Both the position numbers and the translations under genes were made by a program. A stretch of DNA of 64,000 bases, taken from positions 1,625,501 to 1,689,500 of the forward strand of contig NZ_JAUSYN010000002.1 of assembly GCF_030816915.1 (NCBI RefSeq), in the 5' to 3' direction. Under the pieces are notes generated by a model. That model did not search any database and had not been told where the DNA came from. It was given only the letters and a program-made list of their open reading frames with translations. Numbering within the stretch: the stretch's first letter is position 1; each line of letters begins with the position of its first letter. Source of the DNA: Streptomyces sp. B3I8. Lineage in GTDB: Bacteria > Actinomycetota > Actinomycetes > Streptomycetales > Streptomycetaceae. This document shows positions 7,811 to 20,424 of this stretch, in pieces.

Positions 7811-9565
7811 GTGACTCCCAGCCGACACGGATCGTCCGACAACACCCGCACCCCCGCCGCCGCGCCCGCACCGTCCACGCCGACGCCCTCCATACCCGCG
7901 CCCTCCACCTCCCCCGAGGAGACCTCCCGGCTCGCGGACGCGCTCGCCCCGCTGCGCCGGACGGTCGTCAAGGCGGCCGCCGCGACCGCGGGGCTCGTCG
8001 GACCGCTGGCCGCCGCCCTGCCCGCCCGGGCCGCGCCCGGAACCACGGCCTTCCTGCACGGCGTGGCCTCCGGGGACCCCCTTCCCGACGGCATCCTGCT
8101 GTGGACCCGGGTGACCCCCACCCCCGAAGCGATGCCCGGCTCCGGGCTGGGCCCGGACGTCCGGGTCGGCTGGGTCGTCGCCGCCGACCGGGCGTTCACC
8201 GAGATCGTCGCCAAGGGGTCCACCACCGCGACCGCAGCCCGCGACCACACCGTCAAGGCGGACGTGCGCGGACTGCGGCCGGCCACCGACTACTGGTTCC
8301 GCTTCACCGCGGGAACCGCCGAGTCCCCCGTCGCCCGCACCCGCACCGCCCCGGCCGCCGACGCCCCCGTCGGCCGTCTGCGCCTGGGCGTGGTCGCCTG
8401 CGCCAACTGGGAGGCCGGGCATTTCTCCGCCTACCGTCATCTTGCCGCCCGCGGCGACCTGGACGCCTGGCTGCATCTCGGCGACTACATCTACGAGTTC
8501 CCCACCGGCCAGTACGCCCACCGCGGCACCGTCGTGCGCCCGCACGCCCCGGCGCACGAGATCGTCACGCTCGCCGACTACCGCGTGCGCCACGGCACCT
8601 ACAAGACCGACCCCGATCTGCAGGCCCTGCACCACACCGCGCCGGTCGTCGCGATCTGGGACGACCACGAGTTCGCCGACAACGCCTGGTCCGGCGGCGC
8701 GGGCAACCACAGCGAGGCCGCCGAGGGCGCCTGGACGGACCGCCAGGCCGCCGCGAAACAGGCGTACTTCGAGTGGATGCCGGTCCGGCCCGCGACCGAG
8801 GGCACCACCTACCGGCGGCTGCGCTTCGGCACACTGGCCGACCTGTCCCTGCTCGACCTGCGCTCCTTCCGCTCCGAACAGGCGGCCACCGGCAGCGGAT
8901 CGGTCGACGACCCCGGCCGTACGCTCACCGGGCGCGCCCAGCTCGACTGGCTCAAGGCCGGGCTGACGACGTCCGACACCACCTGGCACCTGGTCGGGAA
9001 CTCGGTGATGATCGCGCCGTTCGCCGTGGGCTCCCTCTCCGCCGCCCTGTTGCGGCCCCTGGCCCAGCTGTTCGGAAAGCCCAAGGAGGGGCTCGCCCTC
9101 AACACCGACCAGTGGGACGGCTACACGCAGGACCGGCGCGAACTCCTCACGCACCTGCGGGACCACGGCATCCGCAACACCGTCTTCCTCACCGGCGACA
9201 TCCACATGGCCTGGGCCAACGACGTGCCGTACGAGGCCAGTACGTACCCTCGGTCCGGTTCCGCCGCCACCGAGTTCGTGGTCACCTCGATCACCTCCGA
9301 CAACCTCGACGACTTCGTCAAGGCGCCCGAGGGCACCGTCTCGGCGATGGCCGCCCCACTGATCCGGGCCGCCAACAAGCACGTCCGCTGGGTCGACACC
9401 GACCGGCACGGCTACGGGGTGCTCGACCTCGACCGCGAGCGGGCGCAGATGGACTTCTACGTCGTGTCCGACCGCCGGGACCCGGCCGCGTCCTCCTCCT
9501 GGGCCCGGTCGTACCGCACCCGCAGCGGCACGCAGCAGGTGGAGCGGGCCCACGATCCGGTGTGA
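7811..9565 (+). CDS. phoD: alkaline phosphatase D, Tat-exported
   Basis: Secreted phosphodiesterase/alkaline phosphatase, 584 aa. A long Pro/Thr/Ser-rich N-terminus precedes a twin-arginine signal (LRRTVVK at residues 48-54, hydrophobic stretch, PARAA cleavage region about 71-75). The mature protein has the PhoD N-domain followed by the metallophosphatase core, with [18 protein letters not shown] and LTGDIHMAW as metal-binding blocks. It supplies phosphate from organic phosphate esters outside the cell. The GTG start lacks a ribosome site (see -10 box). It is convergent with the next gene, 25 bp away. Confidence 0.95.
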   Translation: MTPSRHGSSDNTRTPAAAPAPSTPTPSIPAPSTSPEETSRLADALAPLRRTVVKAAAATAGLVGPLAAALPARAAPGTTAFLHGVASGDPLPDGILLWTRVTPTPEAMPGSGLGPDVRVGWVVAADRAFTEIVAKGSTTATAARDHTVKADVRGLRPATDYWFRFTAGTAESPVARTRTAPAADAPVGRLRLGVVACANWEAGHFSAYRHLAARGDLDAWLHLGDYIYEFPTGQYAHRGTVVRPHAPAHEIVTLADYRVRHGTYKTDPDLQALHHTAPVVAIWDDHEFADNAWSGGAGNHSEAAEGAWTDRQAAAKQAYFEWMPVRPATEGTTYRRLRFGTLADLSLLDLRSFRSEQAATGSGSVDDPGRTLTGRAQLDWLKAGLTTSDTTWHLVGNSVMIAPFAVGSLSAALLRPLAQLFGKPKEGLALNTDQWDGYTQDRRELLTHLRDHGIRNTVFLTGDIHMAWANDVPYEASTYPRSGSAATEFVVTSITSDNLDDFVKAPEGTVSAMAAPLIRAANKHVRWVDTDRHGYGVLDLDRERAQMDFYVVSDRRDPAASSSWARSYRTRSGTQQVERAHDPV

Positions 9566-9590
9566 GTCCGCGCGGGTACGAGTGGTCGCC

Positions 9591-10169
9591 TCAGGAGGGC
9601 TCGAGCGCCCCGAGGAAACCGAGCGCCACCCGCCAGGTGGCCTCGGCGGCCTCCTCGTCGTAGTCGGGGAGGCCGGGGTCGGTGTAGAGGTGGCCGGCGC
9701 CCGCGTATCTGTACACCTCGACGTCGGCGCCCGCCCGGCGCATCTGCAGGTACCAGGCGCTCAGCCAGTCGTCCGGCTCGAACGGGTCGGGCTCGGCCAC
9801 GTGCAACTGCACCGGAAGGTCGTCCACCGCGGCGTTCGGCGCGAGGTCCGACGTGCCGTGCAGGAGCAGCAGCCCGCGCGCCTTGGCGTCGCCGAGGGCA
9901 AGGGTCTGGGCGGTCGCGGCGCCCAGCGAGAGGCCCGCGTAGACCAGGCCGCGCTCGGAGTACGGGGCGGCGGCCAGCACCGCCCGCTTCAGCAGCCCCT
10001 CCTTGCCGAGCTCCTCCCGGTAGGCCTGGCTCTCCTCGACCGAGTCGAACGTACGGCCGTCGAAGAGGTCCGGGGTCCAGACCTGGTGTCCGGCGGCGCG
10101 CAGCCGGTCGGCGGCGGAGTGGACGGCGGGCCGCAGTCCGTACGTCGAGTGGAAGAGCATGATGTCCAT
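9591..10169 (-). CDS. dienelactone hydrolase-like alpha/beta hydrolase
   Basis: A 192-aa cytosolic alpha/beta hydrolase. The nucleophile elbow is GLSLG (Ser where classical dienelactone hydrolases carry Cys). The acid is in AEPDPFEP and the His in GAGHLYTD, giving a plausible Ser-Asp-His triad. Typical DLH proteins are about 230 aa, so this is a short version. I chose ATG 10169 (MDIMLFHS) because the domain begins there. ATG 10178 and GTG 10193 are in frame and possible, and none has a strong ribosome site. Substrate is unknown. Confidence 0.8.
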   Translation of the reverse strand: MDIMLFHSTYGLRPAVHSAADRLRAAGHQVWTPDLFDGRTFDSVEESQAYREELGKEGLLKRAVLAAAPYSERGLVYAGLSLGAATAQTLALGDAKARGLLLLHGTSDLAPNAAVDDLPVQLHVAEPDPFEPDDWLSAWYLQMRRAGADVEVYRYAGAGHLYTDPGLPDYDEEAAEATWRVALGFLGALEPS

Positions 10170-10338
10170 GCGCCCCATGGTGCCAGCCGCCACTGACAGT
10201 CACCGACCGCCGGGCCCGCCCCGGCACCCCCGGACCCGGGTGCCGGAGAGCGTGAGGTCGCTCACGCGGGGGCGGCCGGGGGCGGGGCGGTACCCGGGAT
10301 CGCCGGGACGACACATGTTCATGGTCGTCCACGCCGGT

Positions 10339-10344
10339 TACGTT
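10339..10344 (+). promoter_or_regulatory. candidate -10 box (TACGTT) of the MscS gene, leaderless arrangement
   Basis: TACGTT lies 7 nt before the ATG at 10352. TGTTCA, 17 bp further upstream, is a possible weak -35. No Shine-Dalgarno sequence is present. Confidence 0.4.
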
Positions 10345-10351
10345 CACAGGC

Positions 10352-11533
10352 ATGGAGAACGTACTCCGCCCACTGATCGTCGTCGGCGGCGCGGTCGTGC
10401 TCACCCTGTTCCTCGGGTGGGCCTGCGACCGTCTGCTGCGCCAGGCCGACCAGCGGCACCACGAGACCCCGCTGTGGGGTCTGCTGCGCCGCGGCCGCAT
10501 CCCCTACCAGCTCGTGCTGTGCTCGGCCGTGCTGAGAGGCTCCTACGACGAGGCGAAGCTCCTCGAACACCATCACGTGGGCATCGGCCGGACCCTGACC
10601 CTGGTGCTGATCGGCTCCGCCGCCTGGCTGGTGATCCGGATCGCGGCGGCGGTCGTCGAGACGTCGTACAGCCGGTACGCCCGCGCCCACCGCGACCCGG
10701 CGCGGGTACGCCGGGTGCGGACCCAGGTCACGCTGATCATGCGGGTCGTCTCGGCGGTCGTCGGGGTGGTCGCGGTCGCCGCGATGCTCCTGACGTTCCC
10801 CGCGATGCGGGCGGCCGGCGCCTCGATCCTGGCCTCCGCGGGCATTGTCGGCATCGTCGCCGGTGTCGCCGCGCAGTCCACCCTCAGCAACATGTTCGCC
10901 GGGCTGCAGATCGCCTTCGGCGACATGGTGCGCATCGGCGACACCGTGGTGGTGGACGGCGAGTGGGGCACCGTCGACGAGATCACGCTGACGTTCCTGA
11001 CGGTGCGGACCTGGGACGAGCGCCGGATCACCATGCCGGTGTCGTACTTCACCTCCAAGCCGTTCGAGAACTGGTCGCGCGGTGGCGTGCAGATGACCGG
11101 CACGGTCTACTTCCACGTCGACCACAGCGCGCCCGTGGAGGCGATGCGCGAGCGGCTGCGGGACATCCTGCGGCACTGCCCGGCGTGGGACGGGCGCGCC
11201 TACGGCCTGGTGGTCACCGACACCACGCCCAACACCATGGAGGTGCGGGCGCTGGTGACGGCCAAGGACGCGGACGACATCTGGACGGTACGGGTCACCG
11301 TCCGCGAGGAGATGATCCGCTGGCTGAGCGAGCACCATCCGTACGCGCTGCCGCGGGTCAACACGGCGGAGGCGGTGCGGCCGCCGCACCATCTCGACGG
11401 CCGCTTCTCCGTGCCCGGCGCCCGGCCCGCCCCCTCGGACGAGGCGAAGCGCGGGCGCTCCGGCGGCACCAGGTCCAGGCAGCCGGACGGGGCGGGCTGG
11501 GTCACGTCCGACCGGTCCCCCGACAAGAACTGA
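10352..11533 (+). CDS. MscS-family mechanosensitive ion channel
   Basis: A 393-aa membrane protein. Membrane spans lie near residues 5-25, 75-100 and 130-153. They are followed by the Gly/Ala-rich pore helix (ASAGIVGIVAGVAAQSTLSNMFAG, about 165-188) and a beta domain (GDTVVVDGEWGTVDEITL) diagnostic of MscS. The C-terminal 60 residues are charged and Pro-rich, probably disordered. The channel would release solutes on hypo-osmotic shock. It is a single gene, divergent from the hydrolase, and faces the antiporter gene across a repeat-rich gap. Confidence 0.92.
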   Translation: MENVLRPLIVVGGAVVLTLFLGWACDRLLRQADQRHHETPLWGLLRRGRIPYQLVLCSAVLRGSYDEAKLLEHHHVGIGRTLTLVLIGSAAWLVIRIAAAVVETSYSRYARAHRDPARVRRVRTQVTLIMRVVSAVVGVVAVAAMLLTFPAMRAAGASILASAGIVGIVAGVAAQSTLSNMFAGLQIAFGDMVRIGDTVVVDGEWGTVDEITLTFLTVRTWDERRITMPVSYFTSKPFENWSRGGVQMTGTVYFHVDHSAPVEAMRERLRDILRHCPAWDGRAYGLVVTDTTPNTMEVRALVTAKDADDIWTVRVTVREEMIRWLSEHHPYALPRVNTAEAVRPPHHLDGRFSVPGARPAPSDEAKRGRSGGTRSRQPDGAGWVTSDRSPDKN

Positions 11534-11645
11534 GCCCCGCCGGTCCCCCGACAGGACCGAGCCCCGCCGGCCCTCCGCAGGGCTGAGCGCGGCTCGGTTC
11601 CCCCGGGCTCGGACCAGGCCCCGCCGGCCCCCGGGCAGGACCGAA
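11532..11645. repeat. imperfect GC-rich repeats after the MscS gene
   Basis: Units of the type GAGCCCCGCCGG followed by CCCxCCGxCAGG recur at about 11532, 11561 and 11617, with spacing that is not constant. They fill the gap between convergent genes (MscS plus, antiporter minus) and may help termination. Confidence 0.5.
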
Positions 11646-11724
11646 CACCACCGTGCCGTGCCCGCACCCCCGGGGGCCAAAGGACCGGAGCCTGGCGGTC
11701 GGGGGCCGGTCAACGCGGTCCCGG

Positions 11725-13311
11725 TCAGCGCAGGCTGCGCACGTCCAGGTGGCGCAGGACGCGGTCGACGACTTCGGGGTCCGCGCCCGGTTCGCCGCGG
11801 GCCGCGAGGATCTCGTGCCGGGCGGCGCTCAGCATCTCGCCCTGGATCCGCCGGATCCGCTTCATCCGTCGCACCCGCTTCTCGTGCGCCTGCATCCGCT
11901 CGTCCTCCACCACATAGGGGGTGATCCGCACCCCGAGGTCGAAGGCCCGGCGCTGCATCTGCTCGAACAGATCCTCGGGCAGATCCTCCTCCCGTTCGAT
12001 CTCCACGAGGCGCTTCTTGGCAGCCCGGGCCGCGCGGACGGCGAGTTCCTTCTCGAACTCCTTCTCCCGCTCGGTGTCGGCCCGGACCCCCAGCAGCCGC
12101 ACCAGCCAGGGCAGGGTCAGCCCCTGCAGGACGAGCGTGGCCACGATGACCGCGAAGGCGATGAAGACGATCTCGTCCCGGTCGGGGAAGGGCGAGCCGT
12201 CGTCCATCTCCAGCGGGACGGCCAGCGCCAGCGCGACCGAGGCCACCCCTCTCATCCCCGACCACCACATCACGATGGTCTCCCGCCAGCTGGTCGGGAT
12301 GTCCTCCTCCTGGTCACGTCTGTTGTGCAGCCGCTGGGTCAGCCAGGTGGCCGGCAGCAGCCACAGCAGGCGGACGAGGATCACGACGCCGACGACCGCC
12401 CCGGCCCAGCCGAGCATCTCGCCCCAGCGCCCCGCGGCCGTCCCGATGGCGTGGTGCAGCTCCAGACCGATCAGCCCGAAGGCCACGCCCGTGACCAGGG
12501 TGTCCACGACCTCCCAGAAGTGGTGCCCGGCGAGCCGGGTCAGCACGTCGTCCGGGTCGGTGCCGTACTCCGCGAGGAACAGCGCGGTGGTGAGCACCGC
12601 CAGCACCCCCGAGCCGTGCAGCTCCTCGGCCAGGACGTAGGACGCGAACGGCACCAGCAGGGTGAGTCCGATCTGCAGCGTGGCGTCGTCGAGCACGTCC
12701 ATCATCTTGTTGGACACCCAGCCCAGGGCCGCGCCGACCGTGATGGCCACGACCGCGGAGAGCAGCAGTTCGAGCAGGGCGCCGGGCAGCGAGAACGAGC
12801 CGCTGACGGCGGCGGCGATGGCCACGTGGTAGAGCGTGATCGCGGTGACGTCGTTGAACAGGCCCTCGCCCTCCAGGATGGAGACGAGGCGGCGGGGCAG
12901 CCCGAGCTGTCCGGCGACGGCGGTGGCGGCGATCGGGTCGGGCGGCGCGACCAGCGCGCCGAGCGCGACGGCGGCGGCGACCGGCAGCCCCGGGACGACG
13001 GCGCCCGCCACCGCGGCGACCGCGATCATGGTGACGAACACCAGGGCCACGGCCAGTAGGAAGATGGGCCGCTTGTTGGCCGTGAACTGCCGCCAGGAGG
13101 TGCGCCGGACCGCCGCGTACAGCAGCGGCGGCAGCAGGGCGGGCAGGATCAGGTCGGGCGGGATGTCGACGTTGGGGACGAAGTCGGGCAGCGCCAGCAC
13201 GAGTCCGAGCAGCGTCATCAGCACCGGCGAGGGCAGTTTCAACCGGTCCCCCACCGGGACGCTGACCACGGCCCCGACCAACAGCACGAACAACAGGGCC
13301 AGCTGATCCAC
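11725..13311 (-). CDS. Na+/H+ antiporter, CPA1 family
   Basis: A 528-aa inner-membrane antiporter. There are about 12 hydrophobic segments in residues 1-415, including the CPA1 ion-binding block EGEGLFNDVTAI, where Asn-Asp is essential in relatives. The last 110 residues are a charged, predicted helical cytoplasmic tail (many Arg/Glu, e.g. EREKEFEKEL), typical of bacterial CPA1 proteins such as YjcE/NhaP types. It would exchange Na+ (or K+) for H+ and help pH and salt homeostasis. ATG or GTG upstream of 13311 is not evident. Confidence 0.92.
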   Translation of the reverse strand: MDQLALLFVLLVGAVVSVPVGDRLKLPSPVLMTLLGLVLALPDFVPNVDIPPDLILPALLPPLLYAAVRRTSWRQFTANKRPIFLLAVALVFVTMIAVAAVAGAVVPGLPVAAAVALGALVAPPDPIAATAVAGQLGLPRRLVSILEGEGLFNDVTAITLYHVAIAAAVSGSFSLPGALLELLLSAVVAITVGAALGWVSNKMMDVLDDATLQIGLTLLVPFASYVLAEELHGSGVLAVLTTALFLAEYGTDPDDVLTRLAGHHFWEVVDTLVTGVAFGLIGLELHHAIGTAAGRWGEMLGWAGAVVGVVILVRLLWLLPATWLTQRLHNRRDQEEDIPTSWRETIVMWWSGMRGVASVALALAVPLEMDDGSPFPDRDEIVFIAFAVIVATLVLQGLTLPWLVRLLGVRADTEREKEFEKELAVRAARAAKKRLVEIEREEDLPEDLFEQMQRRAFDLGVRITPYVVEDERMQAHEKRVRRMKRIRRIQGEMLSAARHEILAARGEPGADPEVVDRVLRHLDVRSLR

Positions 13312-13439
13312 GGTCGGCGCTCCCGGGGTCTGGGACGATCAAGAGGGGCCGGGGATCCAGACTGCCACGCCGCCCCCGGCGGGGGCCGCACCGGCACACT
13401 CCGCCGGCCGTCCCCCGTCGCGCCGCCGCCCCGCCCGTC

Positions 13440-13928
13440 TCAGACGGGGCGCCGCATCGCCCGGTGGGGTATTCCGGCGTCCGGGAACTCCGGCCCGTAC
13501 GCCTCGTACCCCAGCCGCTCGTAAAAACCCAGCGCGTGGGTCTGCGCGTGAAGATCGACGGCGGTCAGGCCGCGCTCCCGGGCGACGGCCTCCATGCGGC
13601 GCACGAGTGCCGCGCCGACTCCGAGGCCACGCGCCTCCTCGACCACCGCGAGCCGGCCGAGCGAGCCCACCGACGGCTCGCCGCCGTTCCTGGCCGCGGC
13701 CGCCTCGCCGTACAGCAGCCGGCCGGTGCCGAGCGGGGCACCGTCCGCCCGGCGCAACGCCAGTACGTGGACCGCGCCGGCGTCGTGGACGTCGTACTCG
13801 ATGTCCTGCGGCACGCCCTGCTCGACGACGAAGACCTCCTTGCGCACCGCGAAGCAGGCCTCACGGTCGGCGGGGTCCTCGGCGACGCGCACCTCGTACG
13901 GCTGCTCGCCGGTGGTCGGCGTGCTCAT
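13440..13928 (-). CDS. GNAT family N-acetyltransferase (ElaA-like)
   Basis: A 162-aa GNAT protein. The acetyl-CoA loop is [13 protein letters not shown] (about residues 97-109), followed by the C-terminal motif [17 protein letters not shown]. The N-terminal [13 protein letters not shown] resembles ElaA-type acetyltransferases. Its ATG overlaps the rluD stop (ATGA, 13925-13928), so it is translationally coupled and last in the traR-lspA-rluD run. Acceptor substrate is unknown. Confidence 0.88.
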   Translation of the reverse strand: MSTPTTGEQPYEVRVAEDPADREACFAVRKEVFVVEQGVPQDIEYDVHDAGAVHVLALRRADGAPLGTGRLLYGEAAAARNGGEPSVGSLGRLAVVEEARGLGVGAALVRRMEAVARERGLTAVDLHAQTHALGFYERLGYEAYGPEFPDAGIPHRAMRRPV

Positions 13929-14869
13929 GCGTAGGTCTCCTCACGCACCTTGTCCAGGGCCTGCCGCAGGTCCTCGGGGTAGTCGCTGCTGAACTCCACC
14001 CACTCACCGTCCCCGGGGTGCTCGAAGCCGAGGCGGACGGCGTGCAGCCACTGACGGGTCAGCCCCAGCCGCTTGGCGAGCGTCGGATCGGCGCCGTAGG
14101 TGAGGTCGCCGACGCAGGGGTGGCGGTGGGCGGCCATGTGGACGCGGATCTGGTGGGTGCGCCCGGTCTCCAGCTTCACGTCGAGCAGGGAGGCGGCGCG
14201 GAACGCCTCGATCAGGTCGTAGTGCGTCACGGAGGGCTTGCCCTCCGCGGTGACCGCCCACTTGTAGTCGTGCTGCGGGTGGCGGCCGATGGGGGCGTCG
14301 ATCGTGCCGCTGGTCGGGTCGGGGTGGCCCTGGACGAGGGTGTGGTAGCGCTTGTCGACCGTGCGCTCCTTGAACTGGCGCTTGAGGGAGGTGTACGCCC
14401 GCTCGGACTTGGCCACCACCATCAGGCCCGACGTGCCCACGTCCAGGCGGTGCACGATGCCCTGGCGCTCGGCGGCGCCGGAGGTGGAGACGCGGTACCC
14501 GGCGGCGGCCAGGCCGCCGATCACGGTCGTACCGGTCCAGCCGGGGCTCGGGTGCGCGGCGACGCCGACCGGCTTGACGACGACGACCACGTCCTCGTCG
14601 TCGTACACGATCTCCATGCCCTCGACCGGCTCGGCGACGACCCGCACCGGCGCGGCGGGCTGCGGCATCTCGACCTCGAGCCAGGCGCCGCCGTGGACCC
14701 GCTCCGACTTGCCGACGGCCGAGCCGTCGACATGCACCTTGCCCGTCGAGGCGAGCTCGGCCGCCTTCGTACGGGAGAAGCCGAACATGCGGGAAATGGC
14801 GGCGTCTACGCGCTCGCCCTCCAGGCCGTCGGGCACGGGCAGGGTGCGGATCTCGGGAAGGGTACTCAC
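13925..14869 (-). CDS. rluD: 23S rRNA pseudouridine synthase, RluD type
   Basis: A 314-aa RluA/RluD-family enzyme that isomerises uridines in large-subunit rRNA. An S4 RNA-binding domain occupies about residues 16-75. The catalytic motif HRLDVGTSG starts at His140 with catalytic Asp143. The conserved [11 protein letters not shown] follows near 240. The start is GTG 14869. It sits between lspA (70 bp upstream) and the acetyltransferase (4-bp overlap). The lspA-rluD pairing is found in many bacteria. Confidence 0.93.
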   Translation of the reverse strand: MSTLPEIRTLPVPDGLEGERVDAAISRMFGFSRTKAAELASTGKVHVDGSAVGKSERVHGGAWLEVEMPQPAAPVRVVAEPVEGMEIVYDDEDVVVVVKPVGVAAHPSPGWTGTTVIGGLAAAGYRVSTSGAAERQGIVHRLDVGTSGLMVVAKSERAYTSLKRQFKERTVDKRYHTLVQGHPDPTSGTIDAPIGRHPQHDYKWAVTAEGKPSVTHYDLIEAFRAASLLDVKLETGRTHQIRVHMAAHRHPCVGDLTYGADPTLAKRLGLTRQWLHAVRLGFEHPGDGEWVEFSSDYPEDLRQALDKVREETYA

Positions 14870-14939
14870 CCGTCGAGTATGCCGGACGGGCCGGACGCCC
14901 CCGCACGAGCCTGTGGAAAACTCCGGGAAACGGCGGCCC

Positions 14940-15686
14940 TCAGTCCTTGTGGACGGTGCCGTCCGGGTCGAGGCCGCGGAACGACAGCAGCACGATCAGG
15001 ATGCCGCCGCACACGATCGCCGAGTCCGCCAGGTTGAAGACGGCGAAGTGCTTGGGGGAGATGAAGTCGACGACCGCGCCTTTGAAGACGCCGGGCGCGC
15101 GGAACACGCGGTCGGTGAGGTTGCCCAGCGCGCCGCCGAGCAGCAGCCCGAGGGCGATCGCCCAGGGCACGCTGTAGAGCTTGCGGGCGAGGCGGGCGAT
15201 CACCACGATCACGGCGGCCGCGATCACCGTGAAGATCACGGTGTACGCCTCGCCGAAGCTGAAGGCGGCGCCCGCGTTGCGGATCGCCTCCAGCTGGAGC
15301 CAGTCCCCGATGAGGCGCACGGGGGCGTGGTGCTCCAGCCGGGCCACCACGACGAGCTTGCTGACCAGGTCGAGGGCGTAGGCGAACGCGGCCACGGAGA
15401 ACAGCACGGCGATCCGCCGCCGGCCCCGGGGTGCCGCGGCAGCGGCCCCGCCGGGCTCGCCCTCGGCGTCGGCGGGGGCACCGGCCCGCGTGGAGCCGCT
15501 CTCCGCCTGTGTGGAGCCGTCCGTCCGCATGACGTCGCCGACCGGCCGCGTGGCGTCCTCGGCCGGCCGTGCGTCGGCGGACGGCGGGGCGGGACGCGCG
15601 GCGGCCCGGTCACGGGCCTCCTCGGGCCCGGTCCCCGCCGCCTCCGGGATGTCCGGCGTACCGATGATGCGCTCCGCCTCTGCCAC
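14940..15686 (-). CDS. lspA: lipoprotein signal peptidase (signal peptidase II) with a long N-terminal extension
   Basis: Membrane aspartyl protease that removes signal peptides from lipid-modified prolipoproteins. The four-span core is residues 90-238, with the catalytic aspartates in GNLTDR (Asp192) and FNLADS (Asp221). Unusually, about 88 residues rich in Ala, Pro, Glu and Arg precede the first span; classic LspA proteins are about 165 aa. The GTG start at 15686 has a good GAGGG site 7 nt upstream, so the extension looks translated. No internal start with a comparable ribosome site was noted. Confidence 0.93.
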   Translation of the reverse strand: MAEAERIIGTPDIPEAAGTGPEEARDRAAARPAPPSADARPAEDATRPVGDVMRTDGSTQAESGSTRAGAPADAEGEPGGAAAAAPRGRRRIAVLFSVAAFAYALDLVSKLVVVARLEHHAPVRLIGDWLQLEAIRNAGAAFSFGEAYTVIFTVIAAAVIVVIARLARKLYSVPWAIALGLLLGGALGNLTDRVFRAPGVFKGAVVDFISPKHFAVFNLADSAIVCGGILIVLLSFRGLDPDGTVHKD

Positions 15687-15764
15687 GTGAATCCCTCAAC
15701 CTAGGTACCTGACTGAGGACGAGAGTACGACACGTCGCCCTCGCGCCCGGCGTCCAGGCGGACC

Positions 15765-16247
15765 TCAGAAACGGCGTTCCTGCTTCTGTTTGCACTCCAC
15801 GCACAGTGTGGCCCGCGGGAAGGCCTGCATGCGGGCCTTCCCGATGGGGTCGCCGCAGTTCTCGCAGAGGCCGTAGGTGCCCGCGTCGAGGCGGTCGAGG
15901 GCGCGCTCGGTCTGTTCCAGCATCTCGCGCGCGTTGGCGGCGAGGGCCAGCTCGTGCTCGCGCGTGATGTTCTTGGTGCCGGTGTCGGCCTGGTCGTCGC
16001 CGGCGCCGTCCCCCGAGTCGCGCATCAGGCCGGCGAGCGCCCGTCCGGAGGAGTCGAGTTCGGTGCGCAGCCGCATCAGCTCGGACTGCAGTTCGACCCG
16101 GGCCTCCGCGACCTCGTCGGGTGTCCAGGGGTCCTCGCCCGGGCGTACCGCGAGTTCACCGGGTTCCGCCGCGGCGAGCCGCGCCTTGGGCACGGCGGTG
16201 GGGTCCTTCGCCGCCGTGGCCGTGCCAGGAGTCTTCTTAGCAACCAC
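15765..16247 (-). CDS. DksA/TraR-type C4 zinc-finger protein
   Basis: A 160-aa DksA/TraR family protein, likely an RNA polymerase secondary-channel regulator. The N-terminal 45 residues are Ala/Pro/Lys-rich, a coiled-coil region covers about 46-122, and the C-terminal zinc finger has Cys128-x2-Cys131 and Cys149-x2-Cys152. The acidic tip residues of E. coli DksA fall in a long coiled coil here (DSGDGAGDDQAD, about 77-88). GTG start at 16247. Whether it responds to ppGpp is not known from sequence. Confidence 0.88.
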   Translation of the reverse strand: MVAKKTPGTATAAKDPTAVPKARLAAAEPGELAVRPGEDPWTPDEVAEARVELQSELMRLRTELDSSGRALAGLMRDSGDGAGDDQADTGTKNITREHELALAANAREMLEQTERALDRLDAGTYGLCENCGDPIGKARMQAFPRATLCVECKQKQERRF

Positions 16248-16362
16248 CGTGGGCTCCCGTCTGCGTCGCGGGGTGGTTCGGGTCGTGTGGTGCCGGGTGC
16301 TTCGCCGTCATGACCACACCTGTTCCCGGGAGTGGTCCGGCCGGCTCACGAATCGTGCTGGG

Positions 16363-16391
16363 ACGATAAATCGACTTGTGACCCCCGGCAA
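16363..16391 (-). promoter_or_regulatory. promoter of the dksA/traR-like gene
   Basis: On the minus strand TTGCCG (16391-16386), a 17-bp spacer, then TATCGT (16368-16363). Start of transcription would be near 16356, giving a leader of about 110 nt. Spacing and hexamers fit the principal sigma factor. Confidence 0.6.
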
Positions 16392-16596
16392 CGGGGCATG
16401 CCGGTGAGATCCGCCCTGCGGGCGCCGGGCGGCGAGCATGAAAGCGTTGTGCCCAGCTCCTGGCCGGGTAATCCGCCCGGCGCCCCGCCGCGGAATCAGG
16501 ACGCCGCTCCGGTGCCGTTCGGGTCACCCCGCGCGGCCGGTGAGCGCGGGCCCGGACCGTCCCGTAATCCGGTCGGCCGCTGTCGGTGCGGCGCCG

Positions 16597-16602
16597 TACA
16601 CT
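16597..16602 (+). promoter_or_regulatory. candidate -10 box of the ileS T-box transcript (TACACT)
   Basis: TACACT would place the transcript start near 16609, at the beginning of the structured leader. The -35 region is GC-rich and unconvincing. Confidence 0.45.
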
Positions 16603-16604
16603 GG

Positions 16605-16926
16605 GCGCAGCGAGAAGCGTGGATGGGGACGAGTAGCGGCGTACGCAGCCCAGAGCGACCCGGGGACGGTGGGAGCCCGGGGGTGAGCGCGACGCGAAGA
16701 TCACCCCGGAGCCGCCGGAAGAAACCCGCAGCGGGCCCCGTCACCGGGACCGGCGACGGCGAGTAGACCCGGCATCGCGACCCCAATGAGGGGGCCCACC
16801 GGGGCGCAGGGTGCACCGGCGGGCCAAGGAGGGTGGTACCGCGGGAGCCCGCCGCACACGGCGTACGCACGAGTGGCTCTCGTCCCTCCGACGGAAGGCA
16901 GCAAGTCCGTTGGAGGAATCACGCTG
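16605..16926 (+). promoter_or_regulatory. T-box riboswitch of ileS (actinobacterial, translational)
   Basis: A 320-nt leader. The T-box core AGGGTGGTACCGCGG is at 16830-16844; its TGGT (16834-16837) can pair with the ACCA end of uncharged tRNA-Ile. Downstream, CCTCCGACGG (16885-16894) pairs over 10 bp with CCGTTGGAGG (16907-16916). That stem buries the ileS ribosome site GGAGG (16912-16916), so it acts as a sequestrator and no rho-independent terminator is present. A candidate isoleucine specifier ATC lies at 16700-16702 in the loop side of a short stem (GGGTGA / TCACCC). Translational ileS T-boxes with ultrashort stem I are established in Actinobacteria. Confidence 0.88.
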
Positions 16927-20070
<3,144 letters not shown>

Positions 20071-20076
20071 CCCTCC

Positions 20077-20103
20077 GGGGGCGGGGCCTTTTTCCCCGCC
20101 CCC
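20077..20103 (+). terminator. hairpin just after ileS
   Basis: GGGGGCGGGG (20077-20086) pairs with CCCCGCCCCC (20094-20103) around a CCTTTTT loop, 6 nt after the ileS stop. Confidence 0.65.
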
Positions 20104-20182
20104 GCCCCCGCCGCCCCTGCCCCTCCCGTCCCTTCAGGGGCGCTGCCCCTTTGACCCCGGACATGCGGGTGGACGGGGCTTC

Positions 20183-20229
20183 TCGCGCAGTTCCCCGCGC
20201 CCCTGTCAGGGGTGCGGGGAACTGCGCGA
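20183..20229. repeat. 23-bp near-perfect inverted repeat, dispersed Streptomyces type
   Basis: Arms 20183-20205 and 20207-20229 pair over 23 bp with one G-U wobble and a single-base apex. The core GCGCAGTTCCCCGCGCCCCT is a sequence I recognise as scattered between genes in Streptomyces chromosomes. It sits between convergent ileS and divIVA and probably acts as a bidirectional terminator. Related cores occur at 49691-49704 and 57352-57367. Confidence 0.8.
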
Positions 20230-20348
20230 TCTTTTGGAGGTCCGGGGGCGGAGCCCCGGGGGACGGGAACGGGAAGGGGCGGCGGGGGCGAACCAAGCGG
20301 TCCGCCGGCCCCGCTTCCCCCACCGCAGACCCCCTTCCGCACAACGCG

Positions 20349-20385
20349 AAGGCGGCCCTGGAGGGGAACCCTCCGGGACCGCCTT
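20349..20385 (-). terminator. terminator of the divIVA end of the dcw cluster
   Basis: AAGGCGG (20349-20355) pairs with CCGCCTT (20379-20385). After one mismatch nine further pairs follow (20357-20365 with 20369-20377), leaving a 3-nt loop. It begins 39 nt beyond the divIVA stop on the minus strand. Confidence 0.75.
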
Positions 20386-20424
20386 TCGAGCCTGCCGACG
20401 GCTCGCCGCGTGACTACACCGCGC

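Noticed and set aside
7760..7811. PHO box for PhoP before phoD.
   Set aside because: I could not find two adjacent 11-bp direct repeat units of the PhoP consensus; only one weak GTTCGTCC-like unit is visible.
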